A stretch of 10,942 bases of DNA from Acanthamoeba lenticulata (GCA_002179805.1 NAVB01002085.1:1-10942); one strand, 5' to 3'. Shown: positions 1 through 7,738, numbered from the stretch's first letter. Notes: generated by a model from the letters alone, not told the origin. Numbers and translations are program-made.

Positions 1-73
1 CAGCGGCCTGCTTCTTGGTGGTCTTGCTGGCCTTCTTCTCCTTCTTCCCCTTCTTCTTTGTGTCTTTCTCCAT
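1..73 (-). CDS. Lysine-rich protein, first 24 codons only (partial)
   Basis: An ATG on the minus strand at 73-71 opens a frame that runs off the left edge of the window. The visible 24 residues begin MEKDTKKKGKKEKK and are dominated by lysine, with a few Thr, Ser, Gly, Ala and Gln. Nearly every lysine codon is AAG, the G-ending bias expected of a highly expressed GC-rich gene. Basic N-termini of this kind occur in small ribosomal proteins and nucleic-acid-binding proteins, but no family motif is visible, so the product is unknown. The gene is co-oriented with the F-box gene, whose stop lies 208 bp upstream. That gap must hold its promoter and the F-box 3' end. A run of Lys codons read in a random frame is also possible, but lack of a stop and the AAG bias favour a real gene. 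Confidence 0.5.
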   Translation of the reverse strand, partial: MEKDTKKKGKKEKKASKTTKKQAA

Positions 74-281
74 CCTGTGGCACTCTCTCGCTTCTCTCTT
101 CCTCACTTCTCGCAGAAGAGAAAGCGTACGCTCCCTTCTGGACTACCCATTGCGGAAGAGTACGATTCGGCTGCCTTTTAATTGTTAATATTAATTTTCT
201 GTTAAACGGTTTTATATTTATGGTTTTGTACATAATTATAAAATTAACAAAAATAAAACAAAAGCAATGTGGCCAACCGGT
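74..281. other. Intergenic gap between F-box stop and lysine-rich gene start
   Basis: Positions 178-275 are strongly AT-rich and probably form the 3' UTR and polyadenylation region of the F-box gene (minus strand). Positions 74-135 are CT-rich on the plus strand and would be a purine-rich leader of the gene starting at 73. I see no TATA box or other defined site. Confidence 0.5.
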
Positions 282-3076
282 TCAGCGCCTGAACTCTGCG
301 CCGCCCAGTGACGGCGAGGAGGAGAGGAGCATGCTGTCGCTCTCGGTAGGCCGTCCAACGACTTCCTCTGCCTCCGCCTCGTCGTCCTCTTCATCATCGT
401 CGCTGAAGTCGCTCGGGACAGGATCCTCGGGGTACCGCGCGCAAAGCTCCGGGTTGGGCACGAAGCGCCGCACCCGCTCGTCGAAGCGCGTGAAGAAGGC
501 GCCCACTTGGGCATGCTCCACGGGCTCTGGGCGTCCTGGCAGCTCGATGTTTTCTTGCGCCACTGCATTGACACCGCGCTCGAGTGTGAGTACACGCACA
601 CGTGCGTGTGTGCGTCGCCGCGCGTGTGCGTGTGTGCGCGGCGCGCGTGTGCGGGCGGGCACGCGTACCATAGGTGGTCCAGTTGCCGGGCTTGTCGCGC
701 ACGTCGACCAGTACCGAGTAGAAGGGCTGGTGCCGGCCCTTGGGCAGATCGTCCACCCGCATCTCCTGGATCCACCTGTCGTCCCCCTCAGCGTTAACCA
801 CCACAACGATGATGGTGACAATGATGATGATGAAGAGGACGAGGGTGAAAAGGTCGTACGTGGGGGTGGCGGAGCAGACGGGGTCCCAGCCATAGATGAC
901 GCCGCGATAGGCGTGGCGCACGTGACGGATGACTTGGCCCACTCGATAGGGCAGCACGTCCGGCGGCAGACGGCGCTTGGGCGGCGCGGCGTCCTGGGCC
1001 GCCGTCTGGGCCTCGAGCGCCGTCATCAGCATCCGCGCCTGCTCGAGCTCCTCAGCGTCGGTGCTCGTGCTCAGCACCTGCGGTGCGATACAACGCGATG
1101 ACGCCGGCCGCGCGTGAGCACTTGCGGCAGTGGCCGTTTCGTCGGGCGAGCGGGGGAAGGAGGATGACGCGTACTCGCTGGATGAGCGGACGGGCCTCGA
1201 TAAACTGGTCGAGGAGCATGTGGAGGCGGCCGCAGGTGAGCAGGTCCTCGATCGAGTTCTCGCCGCGCAGGATGAGCAGCTGCTTGGCCACCCCGAGCAG
1301 CTTGTCTGTTCGTTGACATCGCGTGAGCAGCAGCAAAAGGTTAGGGAAGTGCGGAGTCGATGGCGGATAAGCGGTACCGGTCTGGCGGAGGCGCTGGTAG
1401 ACGCCCAGGAGGTTGGCCAGCATGCGCTCGTAGACGGCCCGGTGGTCCACCGGCCGCAGCATCTCCGGCGAGAAGAACGTCATCCCCATCATCTCCAGCA
1501 TTTCGCGACAATCCTGCAAAATAAATTAATAACAGATAATTTAAAATAAAATAAAATAAAATAAATTGTTCAACGTACATTGACGGAGAGGCGGCGGCCC
1601 TCAGAGAAGGCGTCGATGAACGTCTCGACGTCACTGGACGGGTTGGTGTGCTTGACCAGGAAGTGGCCCGGCATGCCGATCATGTCGATGTGCACGCCCA
1701 GTCGCCGACACACGGCCGCGTACACGACGGCCAGCGCTGCGCTCGTTGTCATCATCGTCTTCGTCAGCACCATCATCGTTTACGTAAAAGTGACGGCGAG
1801 CGGTGGCGTACTGATGGGGATGCCCTTCTTGGTGGCCAGCACGCGGTCGATAAAGCTGTTGTTGGGGTTCATGTAGTCGTTGACGTTGCCGCCGAACCTG
1901 AGCTGGCGGTAGAGCGTGGCATTGACCGCCTCCAGCACGCGCTCCGGGTCGTCTTGCCGCTCACCATCGCCGCCGTCGCCGCTGTCAACCGTGTCTGTGG
2001 CTTGTTGCTGCTGTTGCTGCTGGAGGCGCTGGCGGACGAGATCGGCGATGCGGTCGAGCTCGAGCATCACGCGACGGCGCACGTGGAGGTCGCGCGTGTG
2101 TTCCCACGACGCGATCAGAATGGCGCCCTCCTCAATCGCCACTTCGCCGTCGTTGTTGCCGTGACGGCGCCCTGAGCTCAGGGCGGCCAGGATGCGCTGC
2201 CACTCCTTCTTGATGCGTAGCTCGGTGAGGGCCTGCATGCAGATAGTGGCGTTGTGGAGGCGGCCCAGATACCGCAGCGGCCGCTGTCGCCAGCGTGCGA
2301 CCAGCGCCAGAAGCTTCTCCCACACGTCCATCCCTTGTGAGTAGAGAAAGGCGTTGGTGTGCTGACGTCAGCATGATGCGAGATGCGTAGAGAACGAGGA
2401 CGAGGAGGAAGACAACGACGCACCAAGCGTCTGGAGGCGGTCCATGGCCGCGTGGTGAGTGCTGGTGCGCGCCAGGAGACTGAGCAACCGTATCACCTGT
2501 TCAATCGAGCGTAAGGCTAAGAAGCAGAAACAGAGCCCCATTGGCGAAGAAGACGAACCTCCTTGTCGCGTCGCACGCGCTCGAGGTGAAGACCGCGCCA
2601 GTCGATGCCTCGCCGAGCGGGCCAAGATGAGTCTTCCCACACGCGCCATCGTGCAAGCGTCAACTAAAAAGATGCAATCTTGCGATCAGAAGGCCGTCGC
2701 GATGAATTGACGATGCAAGAAGCTTTGTACGTACACGTCTCCAGAGCGTGTTTTCCTTGATGATGACCTCGCGCCAAGCGCTGCAGACGACCGAGGCCGC
2801 CAGTACGTTTGCTAGCGGTTTCACTCTGTTGGTCTGGCCTTGCTCGACGCGCGACATCTTGCTCTGGTGCCTGTTCATCTGTGCTCTGCTCTCCTCATCT
2901 TCTTCGTCTTCTTCAACGTCATCTTCTGTGTCCGTATCCTCCTCTTGGGCTTCCGATGCATTGTTGTCACCTCCCCCATTTCCATCTGCTTCCTCACTCG
3001 GTAAGAGTTGGCCAAAGATGGCGGCCAAAAGCTCCAGTGGCAGCGATGAAATCGTAAGCGCCTCAGCGCGTTGCAT
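282..3076 (-). CDS. FBXO21: FBXO21-like F-box protein with transglutaminase-like (SirB1) and YccV domains
   Basis: Ten exons on the minus strand: 3076-2735, 2663-2559, 2496-2424, 2333-1812, 1736-1579, 1513-1378, 1305-1175, 1077-860, 775-669, 562-282. They total 2073 nt, or 690 residues; human FBXO21 is a little over 600. An F-box lies at about residues 11-112 (LPLELLAAIF ... VCSAWREVI ... LW). It is split by an acidic, Asp/Glu-rich insert at about 27-86. A SirB1/Transglut_core2 region follows at about 240-400 (EEGAILIASW, NPNNSFIDRVL, GIPITLAVVYAAVCRRLGV, MPGHFLV) and carries a six-Gln run. A YccV/HspQ-like domain lies at about 532-605 (YRVGQVIRH, YRGVIYGWD, HQPFYSVLVD, YVAQENIE). The C-terminus is acidic. 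Established for the family: FBXO21 is a substrate-recognition subunit of SCF ubiquitin ligases. Substrates here are unknown. Every intron is GT-AG, and each junction restores a conserved motif, for example Y|VAQENI. Confidence in the family is high; exon edges are inferred. Confidence 0.93.
591..653. repeat. Alternating purine-pyrimidine (CA/CG) tract, Z-DNA-prone
   Basis: The tract lies inside intron 9 of the F-box gene (563-668). Positions 591-615, 619-640 and 641-653 are unbroken purine-pyrimidine alternations made of CA/TG and CG steps, interrupted only at 616-618 and 640/641. It fills more than half of the intron and runs close to the donor site at 668. Confidence 0.85.
1542..1561. repeat. 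TAAAA pentanucleotide microsatellite, four units
   Basis: Four perfect TAAAA units sit in intron 5 of the F-box gene (1514-1578), in an otherwise GC-rich gene. On the coding strand they are TTTTA repeats and add to a pyrimidine- and T-rich intron. Confidence 0.85.
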
Positions 3077-3444
3077 GATTCCTAGCTCTGTTTGCGTTGT
3101 TAAACTTATCTTTTTGCGTGTTCAATCGAAGCGCACGTTTTTCTGCGTTCTGTGTGTCACGTGGCTCGTCTGTTTCTTGTGAGGAGATATCTGTGAGCTT
3201 GTTGTGGTAAGCCCAGCTTAGGCCGGCCAGGCCCCGCGGAGGGACACAAACAGCTGGTTGCCCACCAGCATGAACGCCAGCGTCGTGCGGTACCAGTCCT
3301 GCCTAACGGGCCCCGAAAGAGAGAGGATGTTTCCAGCGACTTTCACCAATGACGCAACGCCACGCCAGACCACGTCATCGCGCGTATTTTTGTTAATATA
3401 AATTATATTGAACGGGCTTGGCGCCAAAACTCGATCACTGTCGA
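3077..3444. other. Intergenic region between desaturase stop and F-box start
   Basis: This 368-bp gap must contain the desaturase 3' UTR and the F-box promoter and leader, since both genes run leftward. Positions 3385-3415 are AT-rich, as expected near a 3' end. Positions 3218-3302 are unexpectedly GC-rich and coding-like on the minus strand (see the small candidate gene). Positions 3077-3217 are of mixed composition, and I recognise no site there. Confidence 0.5.
3218..3378 (-). CDS. Possible 38-residue single-membrane-span protein (speculative)
   Basis: Two candidate exons, 3378-3347 and 3302-3218, join across a 44-bp GT-AG intron to give 38 residues ending at a TAA. The start is ATG with G at -3. 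The second exon encodes DWYRTTLAFMLVGNQLFVSL followed by RGAWPA. It has almost all codons ending in G or C, like the real exons here and unlike the surrounding intergenic DNA. TTLAFMLVGNQLFVSL would make one hydrophobic helix, as in the very small subunits of membrane complexes. I do not recognise the family. The intron is shorter than any other in the window. The stretch could instead be a conserved UTR, or a chance open frame continuing from the desaturase antisense frame. Confidence 0.22.
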
Positions 3445-5000
3445 CTAGTGGACCTTGCTGTGCTTGATCTCTTCTCGGAAGAAGTAGAAGATGCCGGGGC
3501 TCGCGTTGGTCTCGTTGTCGACCACGTTGTTGTGGGCCGCAGTCTTGAAGAAGAGGTACCAGAAATGGAGGAAGCCGCGCTTCTCCTCGCAGTGGTACTC
3601 CTTGAGCACGGGCTTGATGGCCTCCGTGGCAGCTTCGGCGTTGTAGAAGGGCAAGTAGGAGAAGATGTGGTGGGTCACGTGGGTGTCGACGATGTGGTGC
3701 GTCTTGTAGTCGCCGAACCAGCCGAGCGAGCGGTCCACCGTGCACAGCGCACCGCGCAGCCACGTCCACTCGGTCTCGTCGTAGTGGGGCAGGCGATCGT
3801 CCGTGTGCTGCAGGAAGGTGATGGCCACCAGGTAGGAGTTGGTCACCAGCACGGGCGGCACGTAGAGCATCGCCAAGAGGCCGAATCCGAAGGTCTCGCC
3901 CAACTTGTACAGCGCCAGCGTCCACGCCACCAGGCCAATGTCTGCTCCCAACATGTCAGAAGTAGAAGTAAAGCTGGTGGTGCAAAGGATGAAAAACGTT
4001 GTACCTGAGAGAACGATCTTCCACTGGTCCTTCTTGTTGAAGATGCTGGCGGTGGGGTCGTAGTGGGACACGAGCTCCTTCTTGGGCGGGCCCGAGGCGT
4101 TGATAGACAGGTAGAGCGGCCAGCCGAGGAAGAGCATGACCAAGGGGATGAGCACCCTCTCGTAGAGGGCCAGCAGCGCGGGCTGGTTGGGGTGAGGCAA
4201 CTCGCCGCTGTCGACCTTGGCGCGGTTCTCGGGAGTGATGGTGTGGGGCACGAAGGGCTCGTCCTTTGTCATGTGGTTCGTGTAGTGGTGGTGCTTGGCG
4301 TGCGAGAACTTCCACGAGAAGTAGGGCACGTAGAGCATCGTGTGGAAGATGAAGCCCACAGTGTCGTTGATCCACTCCTGCGCCGCAAAGGCGCCGTGGC
4401 CGCACTCATGCGCGAGGACCCAGATGCCGGTCCAGGTCAGGCCTGACGTCGTTCGTTGTATTTCAAGTCAGCCAAGATTAATCGATAGCCAGGGTGAAAA
4501 AGTTCGCACCTTGATACATCCAGTACACAAACCAGCAGGCCCAGTTGAGTACTGTCTGCTCCCGGGTGATGCCATCGACGTAGAGAATGAGGGCAACAGC
4601 AATGACGGCCTCCAAGAGGTCCACACCCAGATAGGAGAAAGATTTCTGTTGTACATGCGTGCATCAATGCATTCAATCACCCCATTAGAGTGAACCGAGG
4701 CAAACTAACAACTACGAGTGTGGAGCAGTCCAAATGAACTTACAAAAGTGACTAGCACTACTGGTAAAATAATTAAAATAATTAAAATACTTAAAAACAA
4801 ATAAGGTAAAAAGCAATAATAATAATAATGATGTCACAAGCGAGGCGCACCAGCAGGCTGTGCTGGAAGAGATGAGCCGGAATGGCAGCCTTGACCTGAC
4901 CCAATGTAAAGGGTGCATTGCTCTTCGGCAGGATCGGAGCGCGTGTCTTTCCGCCCTTGGGTGCCTTCTGGTTCAGTGTCTGCGTCGTCGTGATCGTCAT
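3445..5000 (-). CDS. Delta12-class (FAD2-type) membrane fatty acid desaturase
   Basis: Four exons on the minus strand: 5000-4851, 4645-4510, 4442-4005, 3941-3445. They total 1221 nt, or 406 residues, typical of this family. The enzyme is a di-iron membrane desaturase that inserts double bases into acyl chains in the ER using cytochrome b5 electrons. The three histidine boxes are present: HECGH at 107-111, HAKHH at 143-147 and HVTHH at 329-333. Hydrophobic stretches flank them (about 58-75, 97-106, and segments between boxes 2 and 3). The HECGH box with GAFAAQEWIND and the spacing to box 2 fit the Delta12/omega-3 group rather than front-end desaturases, because no cytochrome b5 domain is fused. 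A bifunctional Delta12/Delta15 enzyme has been described from Acanthamoeba castellanii. This gene resembles that class, but regioselectivity cannot be read from sequence. The C-terminus, KHSKVH, has no clear KKXX retrieval signal. A 5' UTR intron is likely (5007-5195). Confidence 0.95.
4766..4829. repeat. AT-rich tandem repeats in desaturase intron 1
   Basis: Two perfect AAAATAATT units and one diverged unit run from 4766 to 4792. Five AAT units follow at 4815-4829. Both lie in the 205-bp first intron (4646-4850), the longest coding intron in the window. In the antisense reading the AAT run simply extends exon 1 with isoleucines, which is why exon 1 appears open beyond its donor. Confidence 0.8.
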
Positions 5001-5764
5001 CTTGTTCTAGAGAAGAGAAACTGCACAGCGCGACATAGTGCAGTTAGTCTCCAGCCTTTAAACGAACTCCGCAAATAAGGATCACGAATGTAACGTTATT
5101 GCCCCTCAAATTGACACGACCATTTGCGAAAATCTGGTTATCTTTGCAAATAGAGCGCATCAAACATCGGAGCGCGGCGAGGCGTGCGGATTTACCTTGC
5201 AGGTGCGCAATCGAGCGTTCGACAAGGATCCAAATCGGACGAAACCGTCAAATTAGATCGATGAACGAATAGAAGATGAGAGAACAGCGAGACGCGTAGG
5301 TCACGACAGGGAGAGAGCTCTTCGGGCGCCTGTACGCTGCGACACTGAGGAGGGCACGAGAGAAAGAAAAAAACGGAGTGGACCGCACCAAACGGGAGGC
5401 AAGTTCGGGGTTTTCAGGCCCAGAAGGACCCGCGCGGTTGACCCGCTGTTGGGCTCCGGCCCCCTTCCTCCGCCCGCTAGCACGTGAGGCCTCAAGTCGC
5501 GGGGTATTGGCAGAGATGTTTAGGCAGTGTCGCAGACAGCGTGCTCCCAGAGGCCAGCTTGTTGCTCAGCCCAATTAGACTCTATCTTGCAAGCTGACTT
5601 CTCTGTTGTTTGTTCTGCCAGCACTAAACCTAACTGTTTACACTTCAGTGCTCGCTCCCTTCCACAGACTTCTGGGCTGTCCTTGCCCAGCTTCCGTATA
5701 TCTCGGGCAGCTCCTCTCGCTCTTCTCTCATCGCGCTCCTCTACAATGGTCGCTTGCTCTGGCC
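5001..5764. other. Long intergenic region with probable desaturase 5' UTR intron and Ras 3' UTR
   Basis: No convincing protein gene is seen in these 764 bp. On the minus strand a good donor (CAAG|GTAAAT, GT at 5195-5194) and a pyrimidine-rich acceptor (TCTCTAG, AG at 5008-5007) suggest a 189-bp leader intron ending six bases before the desaturase ATG. The stretch around 5300-5520 is GC-rich with homopurine runs and may hold the desaturase promoter. The stretch 5520-5764 would be the Ras 3' UTR. A 121-codon open frame crossing 5520-5885 overlaps the Ras last exon in another frame and has no family features. No tRNA or snRNA fold was recognised. Confidence 0.45.
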
Positions 5765-6805
5765 CTAGTAGAGGGTGCATTTGCTTCTTTTTACCTTGCC
5801 CGGCCTTGAAAGGATGTTGCTTGGCGGAGTGTTGTTGTACTTCATCCTGAATCCCTTGATGTCGGCGACCAGAGTTGTGAAGCATTCGGACACGTTGATG
5901 TTATCCTTTGCAGAGGACTCCAAGAACTTACAGCCTGAGAAGGCCACGACGGAACGTGAGGGTCGGTCGTGGTGAAACTGAGCGCCGAGGGAGCTGGCTG
6001 GCTGGCGGGTAGTGTACCCAATTCCTGTGCAAGCTTTTGCCCCTCCTCGGTGGACACCTTCCTGTCCTGCTCCAAGTCAATCTTGTTGCCCACGAGCACG
6101 ATCGGGATGTCGTCACTGTCCTTGGCGCGCAATATCTGATCCCTGAAATTGGGCACCTCGTCGAAGCTGCTGCGTAGCGTGACCGAATAAACAATCACAA
6201 AACCGTGCCCCGTCCTCATGTACTGATCCCGAACGGCCTGCTCGCGAAACCACTCACATTGCGTGATCAGCGAGTGACAGTGATGGGCTGGTGCACCCAA
6301 AGGTGGAAAAAGGCAGCAATGAAAGGCAGGATAGACTGCGTACCGAGAAGTCCTCCTGCCCAGCCGTGTCAAAGATGTCTAAAATACACTCCTCGTCCTG
6401 AAACGTTATTTGCTTTCTGAACAGACGATGTGAGTTACAGTGCGCCAGATAAAAGCCACAAGATGAAAAGATGATGCTTACCGGTAGCTGTCCTCAAGGG
6501 TTGGGTCGTATTCCTTGATGAACTTACGACTTGTGTACTGAATCGTGATGCACGACCTCGAGAGGGAGAAGTGGTAAGGCAAGTGCAAATAGATTGGGAT
6601 CCTGAGGGACTTACTTGCCCACACCGCCTACTCCCACCAAAACAAGGCGGTATATCGCGTGGTTGCTTGCATCGCCGGGAGACCCAAGTACAAGCCCTTT
6701 CTCTGTAACTGTACCTTTCTGTACAATTTTGATAAGAAGGTTTTCCAACAATCAAGATCTTGGACGAGATAAACGGAAGCGCACACTCAACGTTTCATCT
6801 TCCAT
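5765..6805 (-). CDS. Ras/Rap-family small GTPase with CTLY C-terminus
   Basis: Well-supported exons on the minus strand are one ending at 6615, then 6556-6482, 6416-6344, 6237-6018 and 5934-5765. The product is a GTP/GDP switch acting at membranes. The P-loop is GVGGVGKS with glycines at the Ras 12 and 13 equivalents. Switch I reads [13 protein letters not shown]. Then come DTAGQED with the catalytic Gln, [17 protein letters not shown] and ESSAK. The end is a basic [10 protein letters not shown], a CaaX-type prenylation signal with Tyr last. The start is uncertain. The ATG at 6805 (MEDET) can join through a 126-bp intron (6791-6666, weak donor GTTGAG), giving 200 residues and a normal short N-terminus. 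It can also join through a 66-bp intron (6784-6719, donor GTGCGC, better acceptor), giving 220 residues with a 20-residue extra N-terminal segment. Switch I and QYMRTG favour Ras or Rap over Rho or Rab. A tRNA gene lies 144 bp upstream on the same strand. Confidence 0.9.
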
Positions 6806-6939
6806 TACGGTATAAAAGACAGCCTTCAGATGATGTGCTGCCTCACCTGTTACGCCTCCCTGTCCGCCACAGAGCAGAAAAAGGACAAAATGCCAAAGAG
6901 GGAAAGACTTGAAAGCGTAAATGTTTCCCAGTACAGTAC

Positions 6940-6943
6940 AAAA
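6940..6943 (-). terminator. RNA polymerase III terminator of the left tRNA-Asn
   Basis: Reading from the tRNA 3' end on the minus strand, CTTTC is followed by TTTT, a minimal Pol III terminator six bases beyond the discriminator. Confidence 0.75.
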
Positions 6944-6948
6944 GAAAG

Positions 6949-7021
6949 CTCCCCGGGCAGGGTTCGAACCTGCGACCTCACGGTTAACAGCCGTGCGCTC
7001 TACCAACTAAGCTACCGAGGA
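6949..7021 (-). tRNA. tRNA-Asn (anticodon GTT)
   Basis: A 73-nt cloverleaf. The acceptor stem pairs TCCTCGG with CCGGGGA, followed by discriminator G. The D arm is GCTT/GAGC with AGTTGGTA containing the GG pair. The anticodon stem CACGG/CCGTG encloses loop CTGTTAA, giving anticodon GTT (Asn). The T arm is GCAGG-TTCGAAC-CCTGC. There is no intron and no encoded CCA, as expected for a eukaryotic nuclear gene. It is identical to the copy at 7437-7509 and in opposite orientation. Confidence 0.96.
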
Positions 7022-7184
7022 CCTCTGTATGGACATTAAATGTAGTCATCAAGTACTCAGCCGCCAGCAGCTTCATCAAGGTGATGTTGCGAACTTTTGT
7101 TTTTTAAAAATGCCTGCTTGTTCGGCGCTACCTTGTGTTTTGGCCTAGTCGTAGTTTGTTTAAGGCTTCAATAAACGTACGTAT

Positions 7185-7243
7185 AGGCTGGGCGTGTAGT
7201 TTACATTTCTCGTTTAAGGTAAGGCTGGGGGTGTAGCGCACAT
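7185..7243. repeat. Imperfect direct repeat of the tRNA-Ala 5' end
   Basis: Positions 7185-7206 and 7222-7243 match at 18 of 22 bases (AGGCTGGGNGTGTAGNNNACAT), 37 bp apart. The second copy contains the first 17 bases of the tRNA-Ala-like gene plus five bases of its upstream flank. The first looks like a diverged duplicate of that 5' end without the rest of a tRNA. Confidence 0.75.
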
Positions 7244-7293
7244 GTGCTCCGTTCGCATCGGAGAGGCAGCGGGATCGATACCCGTCACCTCCA
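7227..7293 (+). pseudogene. tRNA-Ala(CGC)-like gene with shortened D arm
   Basis: Only 67 nt long. The acceptor stem GGGGGTG/CACCTCC (one G-T pair) is followed by A. The anticodon stem CTCCG/CGGAG is perfect around loop TTCGCAT, giving anticodon CGC (Ala). The variable loop is AGGCA, and the T stem GCGGG/CCCGT closes on a loop that starts with A instead of the usual T. The D region is about six bases short: a stem GCGC/GTGC can form only with a four-base loop, uses the first base of the anticodon stem, and lacks the conserved GG. A TTTT Pol III terminator follows at 7300-7303. This is probably a decayed or non-canonical gene, since the A-box and the D-loop/T-loop contact are affected. It could be functional only if the amoeba tolerates D-arm loss. 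Confidence 0.75.
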
Positions 7294-7436
7294 TACTTCT
7301 TTTAAGGACGTACTTTTTTTGGTGTGGTTGGCTTGTACCCAAGTGAGTTCAGAGGCCGTTCCTAGACTTAGCTTGGCACGCGGGATCCATCGCTGAGCGT
7401 AGTTGCCGGTAGATGGATTTCTGCTTCGCACAGGGG

Positions 7437-7509
7437 TCCTCGGTAGCTTAGTTGGTAGAGCGCACGGCTGTTAACCGTGAGGTCGCAGGTTCGAACCCTG
7501 CCCGGGGAG
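7437..7509 (+). tRNA. tRNA-Asn (anticodon GTT)
   Basis: Sequence-identical to the minus-strand copy at 6949-7021 over all 73 nt, with acceptor TCCTCGG/CCGGGGA, loop CTGTTAA and T loop TTCGAAC. It is transcribed away from the left copy and towards the phosphatase gene. Confidence 0.96.
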
Positions 7510-7738
7510 CTTTCTTTTGGTCCCGTCGGCATCTCACAGATAGATCTCCATTTATGCACCTGTTCCATTTTTTGAAGCTGCGTCACAGTTGCGCTCGATG
7601 AGTTAGGATGAGTTGTTGCCTAAAAAAGGACTGTGAGAGCGACATCAAGCTGTTGGGCCTAGGGCTCTCCGTTCGGCTCTGGACTTAACTGCTGCACACT
7701 TGCCCGATTGTTGTGGCCCAGAGCTCGCCTCAAGGGCC
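7510..7738. other. Gap between tRNA-Asn and phosphatase start
   Basis: This 229-bp stretch must hold the phosphatase promoter and leader. The only structure I see is a short tandem repeat, GATGAGTT at 7597-7604 and 7607-7614. The reading frame is open in phase upstream of the ATG at 7739 but contains no earlier ATG. Confidence 0.4.
7515..7518 (+). terminator. RNA polymerase III terminator of the right tRNA-Asn
   Basis: TTTT follows the tRNA 3' end by five bases (GCTTTCTTTTG), the same arrangement as in the left copy. Confidence 0.75.

Larger units (their letters stand above)
6939..7519. repeat. Inverted repeat carrying two divergent tRNA-Asn genes
   Basis: Arms 6939-7021 and 7437-7519 are perfect inverted copies of 83 nt. 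They cover the whole tRNA-Asn gene plus ten bases through its T-run. A further seven bases on the upstream side match with one mismatch. The spacer is 415 bp and holds a tRNA-Ala-like gene. Identity stops sharply outside the transcribed region, which fits a duplicated tRNA gene or concerted evolution rather than a large recent duplication. Confidence 0.93.

Noticed and set aside
58..1101. Long plus-strand open frame of 347 codons
   Set aside because: It lies antisense to F-box exons 8-10 and their introns. It has low-complexity Ser/Arg/Val-Asp runs from the GC-rich complement and from the CA/CG tract, and no family features.
1648..2175. Plus-strand open frame of 175 codons, rich in Val, Ala and Leu
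   Set aside because: It is antisense to the SirB1-domain exons. Long antisense frames are expected opposite GC3-rich coding DNA.
3418..4008. Plus-strand open frame of 196 codons
   Set aside because: It is antisense to desaturase exon 4, with composition typical of a complement shadow and no recognisable domain.
5520..5885. Minus-strand frame of 121 codons downstream of and overlapping the Ras last exon
   Set aside because: It overlaps Ras coding sequence in another frame and has mixed codon use and no domain. It is best explained as 3' UTR plus a frame shadow.
6811..6818. TATAAAAG on the plus strand
   Set aside because: No plus-strand gene begins downstream, and it is in the wrong orientation for the Ras gene, whose ATG is only a few bases away.
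7185..7206. Possible additional tRNA gene
   Set aside because: Only the 5' part matches a tRNA; no anticodon or T arm follows, so it is listed as a repeat.
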